In this document: positions 43,454 to 52,465 of the stretch, one piece after another | Position numbering within the stretch: position 1 is the first letter of the stretch | Layout of the letters: every line of letters begins with the position of its first letter | Origin: Marinobacter alexandrii | GTDB lineage: Bacteria; Bacteroidota; Bacteroidia; Cytophagales; Cyclobacteriaceae | Assembly (NCBI GenBank): GCA_039984955.1 | Contig: JBDWTN010000007.1 | Coordinates: 2,364,501 to 2,428,500 of the forward strand | Direction: 5' to 3' | Length of the DNA: 64,000 nt | Made by a program: the position numbers and the translations under genes | Notes under the pieces: generated by a model | Told to the model about the DNA's origin: nothing | Database searches by the model: none | The model's input: the letters and a program-made list of their open reading frames with translations, nothing else

Positions 43454-45247
43454 TCATTCAGATGTTTGCCGTATTAGCTTCTTTCTGTAGGCGTTGAATA
43501 TTCTGGATTTAGAAATAAATCCAATGTATTTTCCATCGTCTATAACGGGTAAATTCCATGCTTGTGTCACCTCAAACTTATTCATCACGGATTGCATTTT
43601 TTCTTGAGTAGAAACACTGGCAGGAGGTTTTTGCATGATTGTTTTGATGATTACATTTTGTCTGTTTTCATCATCAAACATCATTTCTCGAACATCATCA
43701 AGCGTAACAATTCCCTGTAATTCTTTATCCTCATTCACAACAGGAAAAATATTCCTCTTACTTTTCATAACGAGTTTTACCAAATCTTCAAGAGTAGCTT
43801 CAGGCCGGATGACAAGTAGATCTTTTTCTATTATCTTATTAAGATCAATCAAGCTTAAGACTATTTGGTCTTTATCGTATTGAATTAGATCTCCAGTCTC
43901 GATTAGTCTTTTGGTATAAATGCTATGTTTTTCAAAATAGGAAATTGTGCTAAACGAAATCGCCGACACCAACATCAAGGGCACAAATAAGACATAGCCA
44001 CTTGTTATCTCTGCAATTAAGAATATAGCAGTGAGGGGCGCATGCAGTACTCCGCTCATGACACCACACATTCCTACTAGAGTGAAATTGCTGGTACTTA
44101 ACGAAGTATTGAGTAGGGAATTAGAACTTGAACTGAAAACAAATCCTGATAATCCTCCCATGAAAAGTGAAGGAGCAAAGATACCACCGCTTCCTCCAGC
44201 GCCAATGGTAAGTGCTGTGGCGATAGGCTTTACAAGTAGAATAAGAAATAGAAAAACGATAAGGGAAGCCTGATTTTCAGAGAGCTGGTAAAAAAAACTA
44301 TGATTGAATATATCGGCAGAATTTCCTTGAAGTAGACTTTTGATAGTCTCATATCCTTCCCCATAAATTGGTGGGAATGTCAAGATTATAAGTGCTAATG
44401 AGATACCCCCAACGGCTGCTCTTCCAAAATCATTTTTGAGTTTTTTGATTACCCCTTCAAAGGCATACATAATCCTTGTAAAGTAAAGTGAGATTATTCC
44501 ACAAACAGCTCCAAAAAGTAAATAGAACCCAGTCTCACTGGCAATAAAACTCTCTGTTAACTTAAACGAGAATAAGATATCTTCTCCTAATAGAACTAAG
44601 GCAACTAATTGCCCACAAACAGATGCAATTAGCAAGGGGATAAATCTGTTGATCTTTACCTCAGTGAGAATAACTTCCATGGCGAAAATGACACCTGTTA
44701 CGGGGGAGTTGAAGATCGCAGAAATAGCGCCAGCAGCGCCACAACCCAATAATATCGTTCTGTTCTTATAGCTAAGATGGAATAATCTGGCAAGGTTAGA
44801 TCCAATAGCTGATCCTGTGACTACAATCGGCGCTTCCAGACCTACCGAGCCACCAAAACCAACGGTAATAGCACTTGTCACCATTCGAGAATACATTCTA
44901 GTACGTCTTATAATACTTGAGTTCTTGGAAATAGAATAGAGAATCTGGGTGATGCCATGACCTAGATTTTCTTTAAAAACATATTTCGCGATGAAAACGG
45001 TGAGCAAAATTCCAACGAGTGGATAACCTAAGTACAAGTAGTTAAAGCTGGAAATGTCAAGATCGAGCTCAAGGTAATGGATAATAGCATGCACCGTACT
45101 TTTTAATATTACAGCAGCTAATCCTGAAAATATTCCAATTAATCCGGCAGTAATAAGTAAGAAATTATTATCGCTGATATGTTTGATTCTCCATACCAGA
45201 AACTTCATCATTACCGTCCCGAAAGTACTCTTGTTTCCGGTCGCCAT
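43454..45247 (-). CDS. ClC-type chloride channel/antiporter with CBS pair
   Basis: 597 residues. Membrane domain at ~25-440 with the ClC selectivity motifs GFGGSVGLEAPIV (GREGP equivalent, with the E carrying gating) and GAGGSGGIFAPSLFMGG (GIFAP). The first motif reads G-L-E-A-P, which keeps the gating glutamate, so it may work as an H+/Cl- exchanger. Two CBS domains at ~470-590 (IIEKDLLVIRPEATLEDLV, QNVIIKTIMQKPPASV). Downstream of map by 46 bp on the same strand. Confidence 0.93.
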   Translation of the reverse strand: MATGNKSTFGTVMMKFLVWRIKHISDNNFLLITAGLIGIFSGLAAVILKSTVHAIIHYLELDLDISSFNYLYLGYPLVGILLTVFIAKYVFKENLGHGITQILYSISKNSSIIRRTRMYSRMVTSAITVGFGGSVGLEAPIVVTGSAIGSNLARLFHLSYKNRTILLGCGAAGAISAIFNSPVTGVIFAMEVILTEVKINRFIPLLIASVCGQLVALVLLGEDILFSFKLTESFIASETGFYLLFGAVCGIISLYFTRIMYAFEGVIKKLKNDFGRAAVGGISLALIILTFPPIYGEGYETIKSLLQGNSADIFNHSFFYQLSENQASLIVFLFLILLVKPIATALTIGAGGSGGIFAPSLFMGGLSGFVFSSSSNSLLNTSLSTSNFTLVGMCGVMSGVLHAPLTAIFLIAEITSGYVLFVPLMLVSAISFSTISYFEKHSIYTKRLIETGDLIQYDKDQIVLSLIDLNKIIEKDLLVIRPEATLEDLVKLVMKSKRNIFPVVNEDKELQGIVTLDDVREMMFDDENRQNVIIKTIMQKPPASVSTQEKMQSVMNKFEVTQAWNLPVIDDGKYIGFISKSRIFNAYRKKLIRQTSE

Positions 45248-45293
45248 CTTAAGAACTGTGAGGCAAAGCTTCCATTAAATTTGGTGTTGGATA

Positions 45294-46085
45294 TTAAGCA
45301 ATTATTGCATTCTTTTTTTCTAAAGCCTCTTCCACATATTTAAAAGTAGATAACACTTCGGGTTTACCATCTACTACGGCTACATCGTGTTCGAAATGAG
45401 CGGATGGTTTCTTATCAGCAGTGACTATTGTCCATCCATCGTTTAACTGAATTACCCTTCTGGTTCCCATGTTGATCATAGGTTCGATAGCAACGACCAA
45501 TCCTTCTTGAATCTTACTTCCCTTCCCTCGTTTACCAAAGTTTGGAACCTCTGGAGATTCATGCATTTTTTTACCTAAGCCATGCCCTACAAGCTCTCGG
45601 ACCACTCCATAGCCATGATTTTCAGCATGCTGCTGTATGGCGAAACTCAAGTCTCCAATTCTATTTCCTACAACTAGTTGTTCTATCCCCTTATCCAAAC
45701 ACTCTTTGGTTACTCTTAAAAGCTGTTTTACATCTTCTGCTATTTCGCCTACTGCGAATGTATAAGCATGATCTCCGTAGTATTCATTTTTCAATACCCC
45801 AATGTCTACACCTACAACATCACCTTCCTCCAAAGGTCTGTCTGTTGGAATTCCATGAACAACTTGTTCATTGACTGATGTAATAATTGATTTAGGATAA
45901 TCATAAAGTCCAAGAAAGGCGGGAACACCTCCATGATCTCGGATAAATTCATCAGCAATTTTATCAAGTTGTAATGGAGTAATTCCAGGCTCAATTTTTT
46001 CAGCCATTACTCCTAATGTTTTGGATACAATGAGAGCGCTTTCTCTCATTATTTCTATTTCCTCTGGAGTTTTATATTTTATCAT
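45294..46085 (-). CDS. map: Methionine aminopeptidase type I
   Basis: Removes N-terminal Met from nascent proteins with two metal ions. 263 residues from ATG 46083-46085 (MIKYKTPEEIEIMRESA). The ligands are visible in VGVDIGVLKNEYYGDHAYTF (Asp, Asp), VGHGLGKKMHESPEVPN (His), AIEPMINMG (Glu) and HFEHDVAVV (Glu). Upstream codons MFVFLQG are not part of the usual sequence. Clc follows 46 bp later on the same strand. Confidence 0.96.
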   Translation of the reverse strand: MIKYKTPEEIEIMRESALIVSKTLGVMAEKIEPGITPLQLDKIADEFIRDHGGVPAFLGLYDYPKSIITSVNEQVVHGIPTDRPLEEGDVVGVDIGVLKNEYYGDHAYTFAVGEIAEDVKQLLRVTKECLDKGIEQLVVGNRIGDLSFAIQQHAENHGYGVVRELVGHGLGKKMHESPEVPNFGKRGKGSKIQEGLVVAIEPMINMGTRRVIQLNDGWTIVTADKKPSAHFEHDVAVVDGKPEVLSTFKYVEEALEKKNAIIA

Positions 46086-46178
46086 TCCTTGCAAAAATAC
46101 AAACAAAAAAAACCTTTAATCTTATTACGAAACAGTCCCCAATTTAAGGTTTGAATTCATTAGAATGGGTTAAAATAA

Positions 46179-46204
46179 AAAAGGTCAACCTAGGCTGACC
46201 TTTT
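46179..46204 (-). terminator. Terminator after the SPOR-protein gene
   Basis: AAAAGGTCA / TGACCTTTT, 9-bp perfect stem, 8-base loop, with a T-rich minus-strand tail (TTTATTTTAA). Isolates map/clc from the SPOR gene. Confidence 0.82.
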
Positions 46205-46229
46205 GATACTATTTAGATTGTTGAACTCC

Positions 46230-46841
46230 TTAGTTCACAATGCCCTCAAGGACATCTTTAAGAGGAACTCTACTTCCTTCTTTATAGGAAACTACCCAAG
46301 CATCTTTAACACCCATTTCTCTTAGGTATTTTTTAAATGTGGAAGCATCTCTGTATTCTTTGAAAACCCCGATAGTAAATTTTTGTAGACCATCTTTATT
46401 TTCAGCACTAAAATTTTGGGAGGTATCATATTTAGAAAGATCTTCTTTCTTTTTAAAGGCTCCAAGCTGAACTTTAAAGACAACTCCTTTATTTTCATCT
46501 ATGTTACCTCCAGTGTTATTTGAAGCTACATTATCGGCTGGCTGCTTGCTTTGAAGTCTTGAAAGCTCTTCTCTCAAATCACCAACTTGCGATTGGTAAG
46601 TTAAGATTTGCTCATCTTTATCTGCAAGACGATCGTCGATGTTGCCGAGTTCAGTTTTCAAGCTGGTTACTTGTCCTTTCAAAGATTTATTCTCATCCAG
46701 TAACTGTTTGTACTGCTCTGGCTCAAGCTTTTTAATTCTTTTTTTCCACTCTTTCGCCTCTTTTTTATCCATTTGAGCAGTCGCATCAAATGCAAAAACG
46801 AAGCAAAGTGCCAGTGCGATAAGTGATATTGATTTTTTCAT
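46230..46841 (-). CDS. SPOR-domain protein with coiled coil
   Basis: 203 residues from ATG 46839-46841, which opens the signal peptide MKKSISLIALALCFVFAFDATAQ. Residues ~25-95 are a coiled coil (KEWKKRIKKLEPEQYKQLLDE...LADKDEQILTYQSQVGDLREELS). The C-terminal SPOR domain at ~120-200 is seen in FKVQLGAFKKKEDLSKY, FTIGVFKEYRDASTFKKYLREMG and DAWVVSY. SPOR domains bind denuded septal peptidoglycan, so a role at the division site is likely. Monocistronic. Confidence 0.86.
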   Translation of the reverse strand: MKKSISLIALALCFVFAFDATAQMDKKEAKEWKKRIKKLEPEQYKQLLDENKSLKGQVTSLKTELGNIDDRLADKDEQILTYQSQVGDLREELSRLQSKQPADNVASNNTGGNIDENKGVVFKVQLGAFKKKEDLSKYDTSQNFSAENKDGLQKFTIGVFKEYRDASTFKKYLREMGVKDAWVVSYKEGSRVPLKDVLEGIVN

Positions 46842-46917
46842 CTTCCTGTGAAATTGGGTTTTTACGCAATTATTAATGTTACTAAAGTACAAAAATCTCT
46901 TGATAATGGATAATGAA

Positions 46918-48321
46918 TCAACTTTTTAGCGATCCAATCATATCTTCAGGTTTGACCCACTCGGTGAACTGCTCATCTGTAACAAGCCCTAATTCGACGG
47001 CTGCTTTTCTAAGTGTTGTTCCTTCTTTGTGTGCTTTTTTAGCAATTTTAGCAGCATTTTCATACCCAATATGAGTATTTAATGCTGTTACAAGCATGAG
47101 TGAATTTTCTAATTTTTCCTTAATAACAGCCTTATTTGGTTCAATTCCTACTGCGCAGTTATCATTAAAAGATTCACAGGCATCACCTATCAATCGAGCT
47201 GAATTTAGCAGATTGAATACCATCATTGGTTTAAAAACATTTAGCTCAAAGTGACCAGTCATCCCTCCTGCAGATATCGCCACATCGTTTCCGAGTACCT
47301 GAGCGCATACCATAGTCAGTGCCTCACACTGTGTAGGGTTGACTTTACCAGGCATAATAGAGGAGCCTGGTTCATTTTCAGGAATGGTGATTTCTCCTAT
47401 ACCACTGCGAGGACCAGAGCATAACATACGAACATCATTTGCAATTTTCATTAAGCTGACTGCTAGTTGTTTCAGAGCTCCATGCGTTTCTACTATGGCA
47501 TCATGAGCTGCTAATGCTTCGAATTTGTTTTCGGCGGTTCGCATTGGCATGCCTGAGTATTTAGCGATTTTCTCAGCTACTAATTCCGCATATCCCGAAG
47601 GTGTATTTAAACCGGTACCCACTGCCGTTCCTCCAAGCGCAAGTTCAGATAGGTGATCGAGTGTATTCTTTAGTGCTTTTAATCCGTGATCTAACTGAGA
47701 TACATATCCAGAGAACTCCTGACCCAGACTAAGTGGAGTTGCATCCATAAAATGCGTCCGTCCAATTTTGACCACATTCATAAAGGATTCCGCTTTCTTA
47801 TGTAACGTGTCTCGAAGCTTTGTCACTTTAGGAATTGTATTTTCCATCACCATTTTGTAGCCGGCAATATGCATGGCAGTAGGGAATGTGTCATTAGAGC
47901 TTTGACTCTTATTTACATCATCGTTTGGGTGGATGATTTTACTCTCATCAGATAATTTGCCACCATTGAGTACATGTGCGCGATTGGCAATCACTTCATT
48001 GGAGTTCATATTAGACTGAGTCCCAGAACCAGTTTGCCAAACAACCAATGGAAATTGATCATCAAGTATGCCTTCGAGAATTTCGTCACACACTTTACCA
48101 ATTAGATCAGATTTTTCCTTGGGAAGTACGCCTAGATCCATATTGGTTTCAGCAGCAGACTTCTTTAGAATTGCGAACGCTCGAATAATTTCAAGCGGCA
48201 TCTGGTTTTTCTCTCCACCAATTTTGAAGTTGTCTCTGGATCGTTGGGTCTGTGCACCCCAATATTTTTCAGCGGGTACTTTTACCTCGCCCATGGTGTC
48301 GTGTTCTATTCGGTATTCCAT
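46918..48321 (-). CDS. fumC: Fumarate hydratase class II
   Basis: 467 residues, iron-free tetrameric fumarase of the TCA cycle. The start is at the ATG 48319-48321 ([26 protein letters not shown]); the eleven codons before it lack homology. Motifs: [59 protein letters not shown], and the catalytic loop [15 protein letters not shown]. In the iron region, an iron-free fumarase is fitting, but the gene lies just outside the palindrome-controlled units. Confidence 0.97.
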   Translation of the reverse strand: MEYRIEHDTMGEVKVPAEKYWGAQTQRSRDNFKIGGEKNQMPLEIIRAFAILKKSAAETNMDLGVLPKEKSDLIGKVCDEILEGILDDQFPLVVWQTGSGTQSNMNSNEVIANRAHVLNGGKLSDESKIIHPNDDVNKSQSSNDTFPTAMHIAGYKMVMENTIPKVTKLRDTLHKKAESFMNVVKIGRTHFMDATPLSLGQEFSGYVSQLDHGLKALKNTLDHLSELALGGTAVGTGLNTPSGYAELVAEKIAKYSGMPMRTAENKFEALAAHDAIVETHGALKQLAVSLMKIANDVRMLCSGPRSGIGEITIPENEPGSSIMPGKVNPTQCEALTMVCAQVLGNDVAISAGGMTGHFELNVFKPMMVFNLLNSARLIGDACESFNDNCAVGIEPNKAVIKEKLENSLMLVTALNTHIGYENAAKIAKKAHKEGTTLRKAAVELGLVTDEQFTEWVKPEDMIGSLKS

Positions 48322-48342
48322 TGGATCAAATTTTATGTGATG

Positions 48343-48350
48343 CAAATCTA
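48343..48350 (-). promoter_or_regulatory. -7 element of the fumC promoter
   Basis: TAGATTTG (minus strand), exact TAnnTTTG, 21 bp before the chosen ATG; no TTG at the usual distance. Confidence 0.5.
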
Positions 48351-48390
48351 ACAATGGAAGGTGCTTTTGGATTTCAATTATCTCTTGTTT

Positions 48391-48421
48391 TTTGTGTAAT
48401 CAATTTCTAGACCTACATTTG
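48391..48421 (+). promoter_or_regulatory. Promoter of the orphan response regulator gene
   Basis: TTTG (48391-48394), 19-bp spacer, TACATTTG (48414-48421): an exact Bacteroidota consensus promoter, directly abutting the palindromic operator. Confidence 0.8.
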
Positions 48422-48438
48422 TTTAGAATCATTCTAAA
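48422..48438 (+). promoter_or_regulatory. Palindromic operator at the transcription start (copy 1)
   Basis: TTTAGAATCATTCTAAA, perfect 17-bp palindrome (8+1+8), placed right after the -7 box over the expected start site, ideal for repression. The same palindrome recurs at 53028-53046, and variants occur at 60109 and 60169. The start codon is 10 bp downstream. Confidence 0.75.
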
Positions 48439-48448
48439 TAATAATCAT

Positions 48449-49081
48449 TTGGCTACTTCAGTTCTATTAGCTGATTTTCAATATTTGACCCGTCAAGGTA
48501 TCGCATCGTTAGTAAAAGCTATGCCTGGATTCGATTTAGTCAAAATGATTGATTCTCCAGAAAAATTGATAGAAGAGGCCACCAGTGTACATCCTGAACT
48601 TATCGTAATAGATATTTCAGACAAAGATCGGGAGCTGATTCCAAAATTAAGAGAATTAAAAGAGTCCTTGAGTTCCAGTTTCCTGGTTATTTCAAATAGT
48701 CAAACAAGGGATTCCATCCAACAGATGCTTTCAATGGGCATCAAGGGAATTCTCACCAAAAATTGTAGTGAAGAGGAGATTGTCAGTGGTTTGCGAGCGG
48801 TAGCTCAAGGCAACCGCTTTTTCTGCAACAATATCCTTGACCTGGTAGTGGAAAGCCCAAAGGATAAGGATGATTGCGAACCTACCAATCTTTCTCCACG
48901 AGAGTTTGAAGTACTTGTATTGATTACGAAGAGTATGACTACAGCGCAGATTGCAGAAGAATTGCATTTAAGTATTCATACCATTAATTCGCACCGGAAG
49001 AACATTCTCAAGAAACTAAACCTTAGCTCACCTGCAGAGCTAATTGTTTATGCATTGGAAACTGGACTGGTTAAGAATTAG
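48449..49081 (+). CDS. Orphan NarL-type response regulator, atypical receiver
   Basis: 210 residues from a TTG at 48449; no in-frame ATG exists and the open frame upstream is non-coding leader containing the promoter and operator. Receiver (~1-120): the usual Asp pair is only AD (VLLADFQ), the phospho-Asp is in IVIDIS, and the Lys in ILTKNCS. HTH (~145-205): LSPREFEVLVLI, QIAEELHLSIHTINSHRKNILKK. No kinase gene lies nearby. Losing one acidic residue may weaken Mg2+ binding, so phosphorylation could be altered. Control by the metal-type operator suggests an iron-responsive regulator. Confidence 0.85.
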   Translation: MATSVLLADFQYLTRQGIASLVKAMPGFDLVKMIDSPEKLIEEATSVHPELIVIDISDKDRELIPKLRELKESLSSSFLVISNSQTRDSIQQMLSMGIKGILTKNCSEEEIVSGLRAVAQGNRFFCNNILDLVVESPKDKDDCEPTNLSPREFEVLVLITKSMTTAQIAEELHLSIHTINSHRKNILKKLNLSSPAELIVYALETGLVKN

Positions 49082-49468
49082 CTATTTTGGGATGGCTGTT
49101 GGTCGTCTGTTTTCATCGATTGCAACAAAAGAGAACTCTCCCTCTATCGCCTGCTGTCTTTTTTCTGAATACATCTCTTCTATGTATATCTGCACAGAGA
49201 CTTTAAGACTTGTATTACCTATATGGGTTACTCTCCCAATGAGTTCAATGATGGTACCTGCGGGTATTGGTTTCTGGAAATCGATCTTACTACTACTTAC
49301 TGTTACCATCCTCTGACGACTAAAACGAGTTGCCGTTATAAAAGCTACTTCATCCATGGCATGCATGGCTGTGCCTCCAAAGAGTGTATCGTAATGGTTG
49401 GTGGTATTTGGAAATACAGCTTTGAATATGCGTGTTTCTGATTTTTCGATTCGCTGGTCCAGTGTCAT
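49082..49468 (-). CDS. Hotdog-fold acyl-CoA thioesterase (YciA-like)
   Basis: 128 residues. The hotdog signature is seen in HYDTLFGGTAMHAMDEVAFITATRF, where the Asp in MDE and the Asn/His near NTTNHYD are the expected active-site region, and in IPAGTIIELIGRVTHIGNTSLKV. Cleaves acyl-CoA to free CoA and acid; chain length unknown. Convergent with the response regulator, the two stops abutting directly. The 49483-49522 hairpin lies 15 bp upstream of its start. Confidence 0.9.
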   Translation of the reverse strand: MTLDQRIEKSETRIFKAVFPNTTNHYDTLFGGTAMHAMDEVAFITATRFSRQRMVTVSSSKIDFQKPIPAGTIIELIGRVTHIGNTSLKVSVQIYIEEMYSEKRQQAIEGEFSFVAIDENRRPTAIPK

Positions 49469-49482
49469 AGTCTCAATTTAGA

Positions 49483-49522
49483 AGTTACACCAACTTTTCA
49501 CGATGGATAAGTTGATGTAACT
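49483..49522. repeat. Long hairpin upstream of the thioesterase, after the MbnP operon
   Basis: AGTTACACCAACTT / AAGTTGATGTAACT, 14-bp stem with one wobble, 12-base loop. It follows the CDICGC gene by 7 bp on the minus strand and could be its mRNA 3' end. There is no T-run, so it is not a classical terminator. Confidence 0.5.
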
Positions 49523-49528
49523 GGATAT

Positions 49529-50473
49529 TTATTGTTCAGTTCTTTTTCCAAAAGCAAAGCTACGGATAACTCCGATAGAGAATCTATTTTTCCCCTCGAT
49601 TGAAGCAAAATCATCCGTGTTAAATGACTGTGATATAGGAACTTGATATTGCATATTCATCGTTAGTTTATTTCTGAATAGCTGTAGCCCAACTGTTCCC
49701 AATAACGCACTTCCGCCTGTATTTGCTTCGATGATATTATTGCTTTTATGCAACTCGGCTCTTTCGTAGTATATGCCTGCAAATGGCAGAATTGAGAGCT
49801 TAGGCATCTCCATATAATAGAAAAAGTTTGCACTTATGTTGAATTGATCTCCAAACCGATAATTATCTTCATTTTCAGTATTGAATTTATAAGACGCTTC
49901 GGAATTAATGCCAATGGTCTTATATCGAGCAGTATAATTTATGGCCAGTAAATAATCTAAACTTCCGGAACCAAGCTGAAAGTTTCGGTTGACTAGCTGC
50001 CCATTGTCTTGCTTTTCAAATTGACCTACAGGGAACTTGAGCCCTCCACCCAGCATAAGTGAATGCATTACCTCCCTGGTAAAATCATTGCCAGTGTTAA
50101 TAGGTGCATAGTAGATCATTGCGATAGGATCACCTACCCCTGATGAATTTACGCTTTGATGCGAACCATCCATGCGATTCATCATATATGGAACAATGTA
50201 TCTAAACTGGAACTTCTTTGATAAACTAAGTCTTCCAATCAGTTCCACACGTTGGTACCTGTCTTCAGAGAACTCATCTTCAAAGTAGAAATCATCATTA
50301 TCAATAAAAGCACTGAAGGAAGCCTGACTATATCGCAATCCTACAAAGTGAGTGTTGTACATTGGTAAAAAACCAAAATACAATCCTGACATATTGCAGC
50401 CACATATATCACAAGCAAAAGAAGCCCGTGCTAGCGTGATCGTAAGTATTGTTACTATTGTTTTCTTACTCAT
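49529..50473 (-). CDS. Outer-membrane protein with CDICGC motif, MbnPH operon
   Basis: 314 residues from the ATG at 50471-50473, giving signal peptide MSKKTIVTILTITLARASFA and mature start CDICGCNMSGLYFGFLP. The rest is a beta-barrel-like sequence with alternating aromatic strands (THFVGLRYSQASF, FRYIVPYMMNRMD, LSILPFAGIYYE) and a C-terminal Phe near the end. The CxxCxC motif right after the signal peptidase site is typical of this Bacteroidota family that accompanies MbnP/MbnH; copper binding and outer-membrane passage are inferred. Overlaps the peroxidase gene by 8 bp, so it is translationally coupled. Confidence 0.78.
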   Translation of the reverse strand: MSKKTIVTILTITLARASFACDICGCNMSGLYFGFLPMYNTHFVGLRYSQASFSAFIDNDDFYFEDEFSEDRYQRVELIGRLSLSKKFQFRYIVPYMMNRMDGSHQSVNSSGVGDPIAMIYYAPINTGNDFTREVMHSLMLGGGLKFPVGQFEKQDNGQLVNRNFQLGSGSLDYLLAINYTARYKTIGINSEASYKFNTENEDNYRFGDQFNISANFFYYMEMPKLSILPFAGIYYERAELHKSNNIIEANTGGSALLGTVGLQLFRNKLTMNMQYQVPISQSFNTDDFASIEGKNRFSIGVIRSFAFGKRTEQ

Positions 50474-51524
50474 TGTTTCTAAAAATTGGATTTGAAGTAA
50501 ACTCACGATCAGTGAGTGTTTTGATGAAAGCGATGATTTTAGTTTTCTCATCGTCTGTGAGTGAAATACCTTTAACATTTTCCTCATCTCTAAAAAGTGG
50601 ATCTAACGTAGGTGAATCTTTGATCCCATTATCATAATGGTCGAGCACTTCTTCAAGTGTATTAAAGCGTGCATTATGCATATATGGTGCTGTTAATTCA
50701 GAATTACGCAGACTAGGCACACGAAATTTTCCATGATCATTTTCTGACTCTGTAATACAACCTCTGCCCAAATCTGTAAAGGAGTCATTGAGTCCGTTGT
50801 TTCTATAGGAAAAATCGGAGAACAACTCTCCGGAGTGGCATTCTGAACAATTTGCCTCAAAAAGCGCCAGTCCTTCCAGCTCTTGAGTAGACAAAACCGA
50901 CCCCTCAGCTCTCACATATTTGTCATAGGGGGAGTTAGCTGAGATCATCATGTTTGTAAACTGCGATAAGGCATGAAGCATGAAAGGAGAAGTAATGCTA
51001 TCAATCCCGAACGTCCTCTGGAATAGTGTGGGATACTCAGAATGTCCATTTAGTTTGCTAATAACATTGGCTAATTCATTATCCATTTCCACCTCAGATT
51101 CGATTGCGTTTATGGGAACAAAGTCAAGATGTGTGACACCTCCATCCCAAAAAAATTCTGGGAGGAATGCCATATTTGCTAGCGCAGGGGCATTTCTTGT
51201 CCCCATTCTATTTTCAATACCAATACTGGTAGGATGTAGAGGGGAATCTGCGAAGGCTCTTGATTGCTGATGACAATTGTTGCAAGAGATACTATTATCT
51301 CTTGAAAGCAACGGATCAAAGAAGAGTTTTCTTCCTAACTCAAATCCTTCTTTCGTAACCGGATTATTTTCAAAAGTGTAAGTGGGCTCAGGAAAATTTT
51401 CCGGTTTTTCAAAGGAGTAAATATCCTTAGGTAATTCAGTATCCTCAGAACTACAGGATATGGTAAATAAAATCGGCATCCAGCAACAGGCTAGATGCAC
51501 GATTTTTAATATTTGCCTAGTCAT
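50466..51524 (-). CDS. Dihaem cytochrome-c peroxidase (MbnH/MauG-type) lipoprotein
   Basis: 352 residues from ATG 51522-51524. Lipobox FTISCSS after a hydrophobic helix. Two c-haem sites: ISCNNCHQQSRAFAD and NCSECHSGELFSD. The usual CCP/MauG segments follow: GLDP-like region, FRVPSLRNSELTAPYMHNARFNTLEEVLDHYDNG. In MbnH the haems drive oxidation of a Trp in MbnP to kynurenine. Placed directly after mbnP with 8-bp overlap, which fits MbnH better than a peroxide-scavenging CCP, but the sequence alone cannot separate them. Confidence 0.85.
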   Translation of the reverse strand: MTRQILKIVHLACCWMPILFTISCSSEDTELPKDIYSFEKPENFPEPTYTFENNPVTKEGFELGRKLFFDPLLSRDNSISCNNCHQQSRAFADSPLHPTSIGIENRMGTRNAPALANMAFLPEFFWDGGVTHLDFVPINAIESEVEMDNELANVISKLNGHSEYPTLFQRTFGIDSITSPFMLHALSQFTNMMISANSPYDKYVRAEGSVLSTQELEGLALFEANCSECHSGELFSDFSYRNNGLNDSFTDLGRGCITESENDHGKFRVPSLRNSELTAPYMHNARFNTLEEVLDHYDNGIKDSPTLDPLFRDEENVKGISLTDDEKTKIIAFIKTLTDREFTSNPIFRNNE

Positions 51525-52377
51525 GAGACTGTGTGCTCTGATGCACATGATGTACAGTAAATACATCCGATAGCTCATTGGCAAAAGGCCTACCCAATTT
51601 TGGAGCATGTACGGCATATGTAGTACTGAAGTCTATCTGCGCTCCATCAAGAATCTTCATAGCATCAACTACGATGTGAGCGAGCGGTGAAAGTTCTTCA
51701 CTGACTGATATAGTTGTGCCAAAGTCAAGCGTGATCGTCTTTACATTATTGACAAAATTTTCATTGTCTTGGACGTCCTTCCATCCACCAACGTGCAATG
51801 CAAAAGTACCGGCTTGAGTTTCAAAGCCATTGCCCCAGTCTACATATTCTTGTCCTGAATTTTCTGCATTCCCTTCAATGGCAAAGCCAATGTATCCTGC
51901 ATTCCAGTTCCAGAACCATGCGCCATTTGCTGGGTCTAGTACTCCACCTGCGGCACCTTCTTGCACACCATCTTCTTCCACGCCTATGGTGAAAGTTATT
52001 TTGTTGTATTTACCAGCGGACACATTTTCAAGTGAGATATTACCAGATCCAGTTTCAGATTCTAAAACATGATAATACCCTCGGGCCTCTGATGCACTAA
52101 TAAGGATTTCATCTTCATAAAATTCTCCATCAGGACCAGACAATTGAATTTTACTTACGTAATAGCCAAGTGTAGAAACATTGAATCGTTCTCCGTTGGC
52201 TGTCTCATAGTCATAAGTAGCGTCTCCTGATTCCCGCATGGTCACCTCAGAGGCACCTATTTTATTGTCAAAGAATACCTGAAATGTCCCAGATTCCAAT
52301 GCTGGAGTATCGTCTTCACTACACGAATACGAAATAGATATAAGCGAAAAAATCGCTAAAAATTTTAATGTTTTCAT
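51517..52377 (-). CDS. mbnP: MbnP-family copper-binding lipoprotein
   Basis: 286 residues from the ATG at 52375-52377 (MKTLKFLAIFSLISISYSC, lipobox SYSC). The MbnP pattern is clear: FDNKIG, FNVSTLGYYVSKIQLS, then YNKITFTIGVEEDGVQEGAAGG, PANGAWFWNWNAGYIGFAIEG and a late His cluster VHHVHQSTQSHD that can bind metal. MbnP, with a modified tryptophan, binds copper in the periplasm or on the surface. Trp candidates for the MbnH reaction are in AWFWNWNAG. Located between the CxxxC mini-protein and MbnH genes. Confidence 0.88.
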   Translation of the reverse strand: MKTLKFLAIFSLISISYSCSEDDTPALESGTFQVFFDNKIGASEVTMRESGDATYDYETANGERFNVSTLGYYVSKIQLSGPDGEFYEDEILISASEARGYYHVLESETGSGNISLENVSAGKYNKITFTIGVEEDGVQEGAAGGVLDPANGAWFWNWNAGYIGFAIEGNAENSGQEYVDWGNGFETQAGTFALHVGGWKDVQDNENFVNNVKTITLDFGTTISVSEELSPLAHIVVDAMKILDGAQIDFSTTYAVHAPKLGRPFANELSDVFTVHHVHQSTQSHD

Positions 52378-52465
52378 CTTAAAAAAATTGATTATATAAA
52401 ATATTAGAAATGCCCCTTGCATCAATATTTCATGATGAAGGGTTAAAATAGTTGAGTAAATGAGG

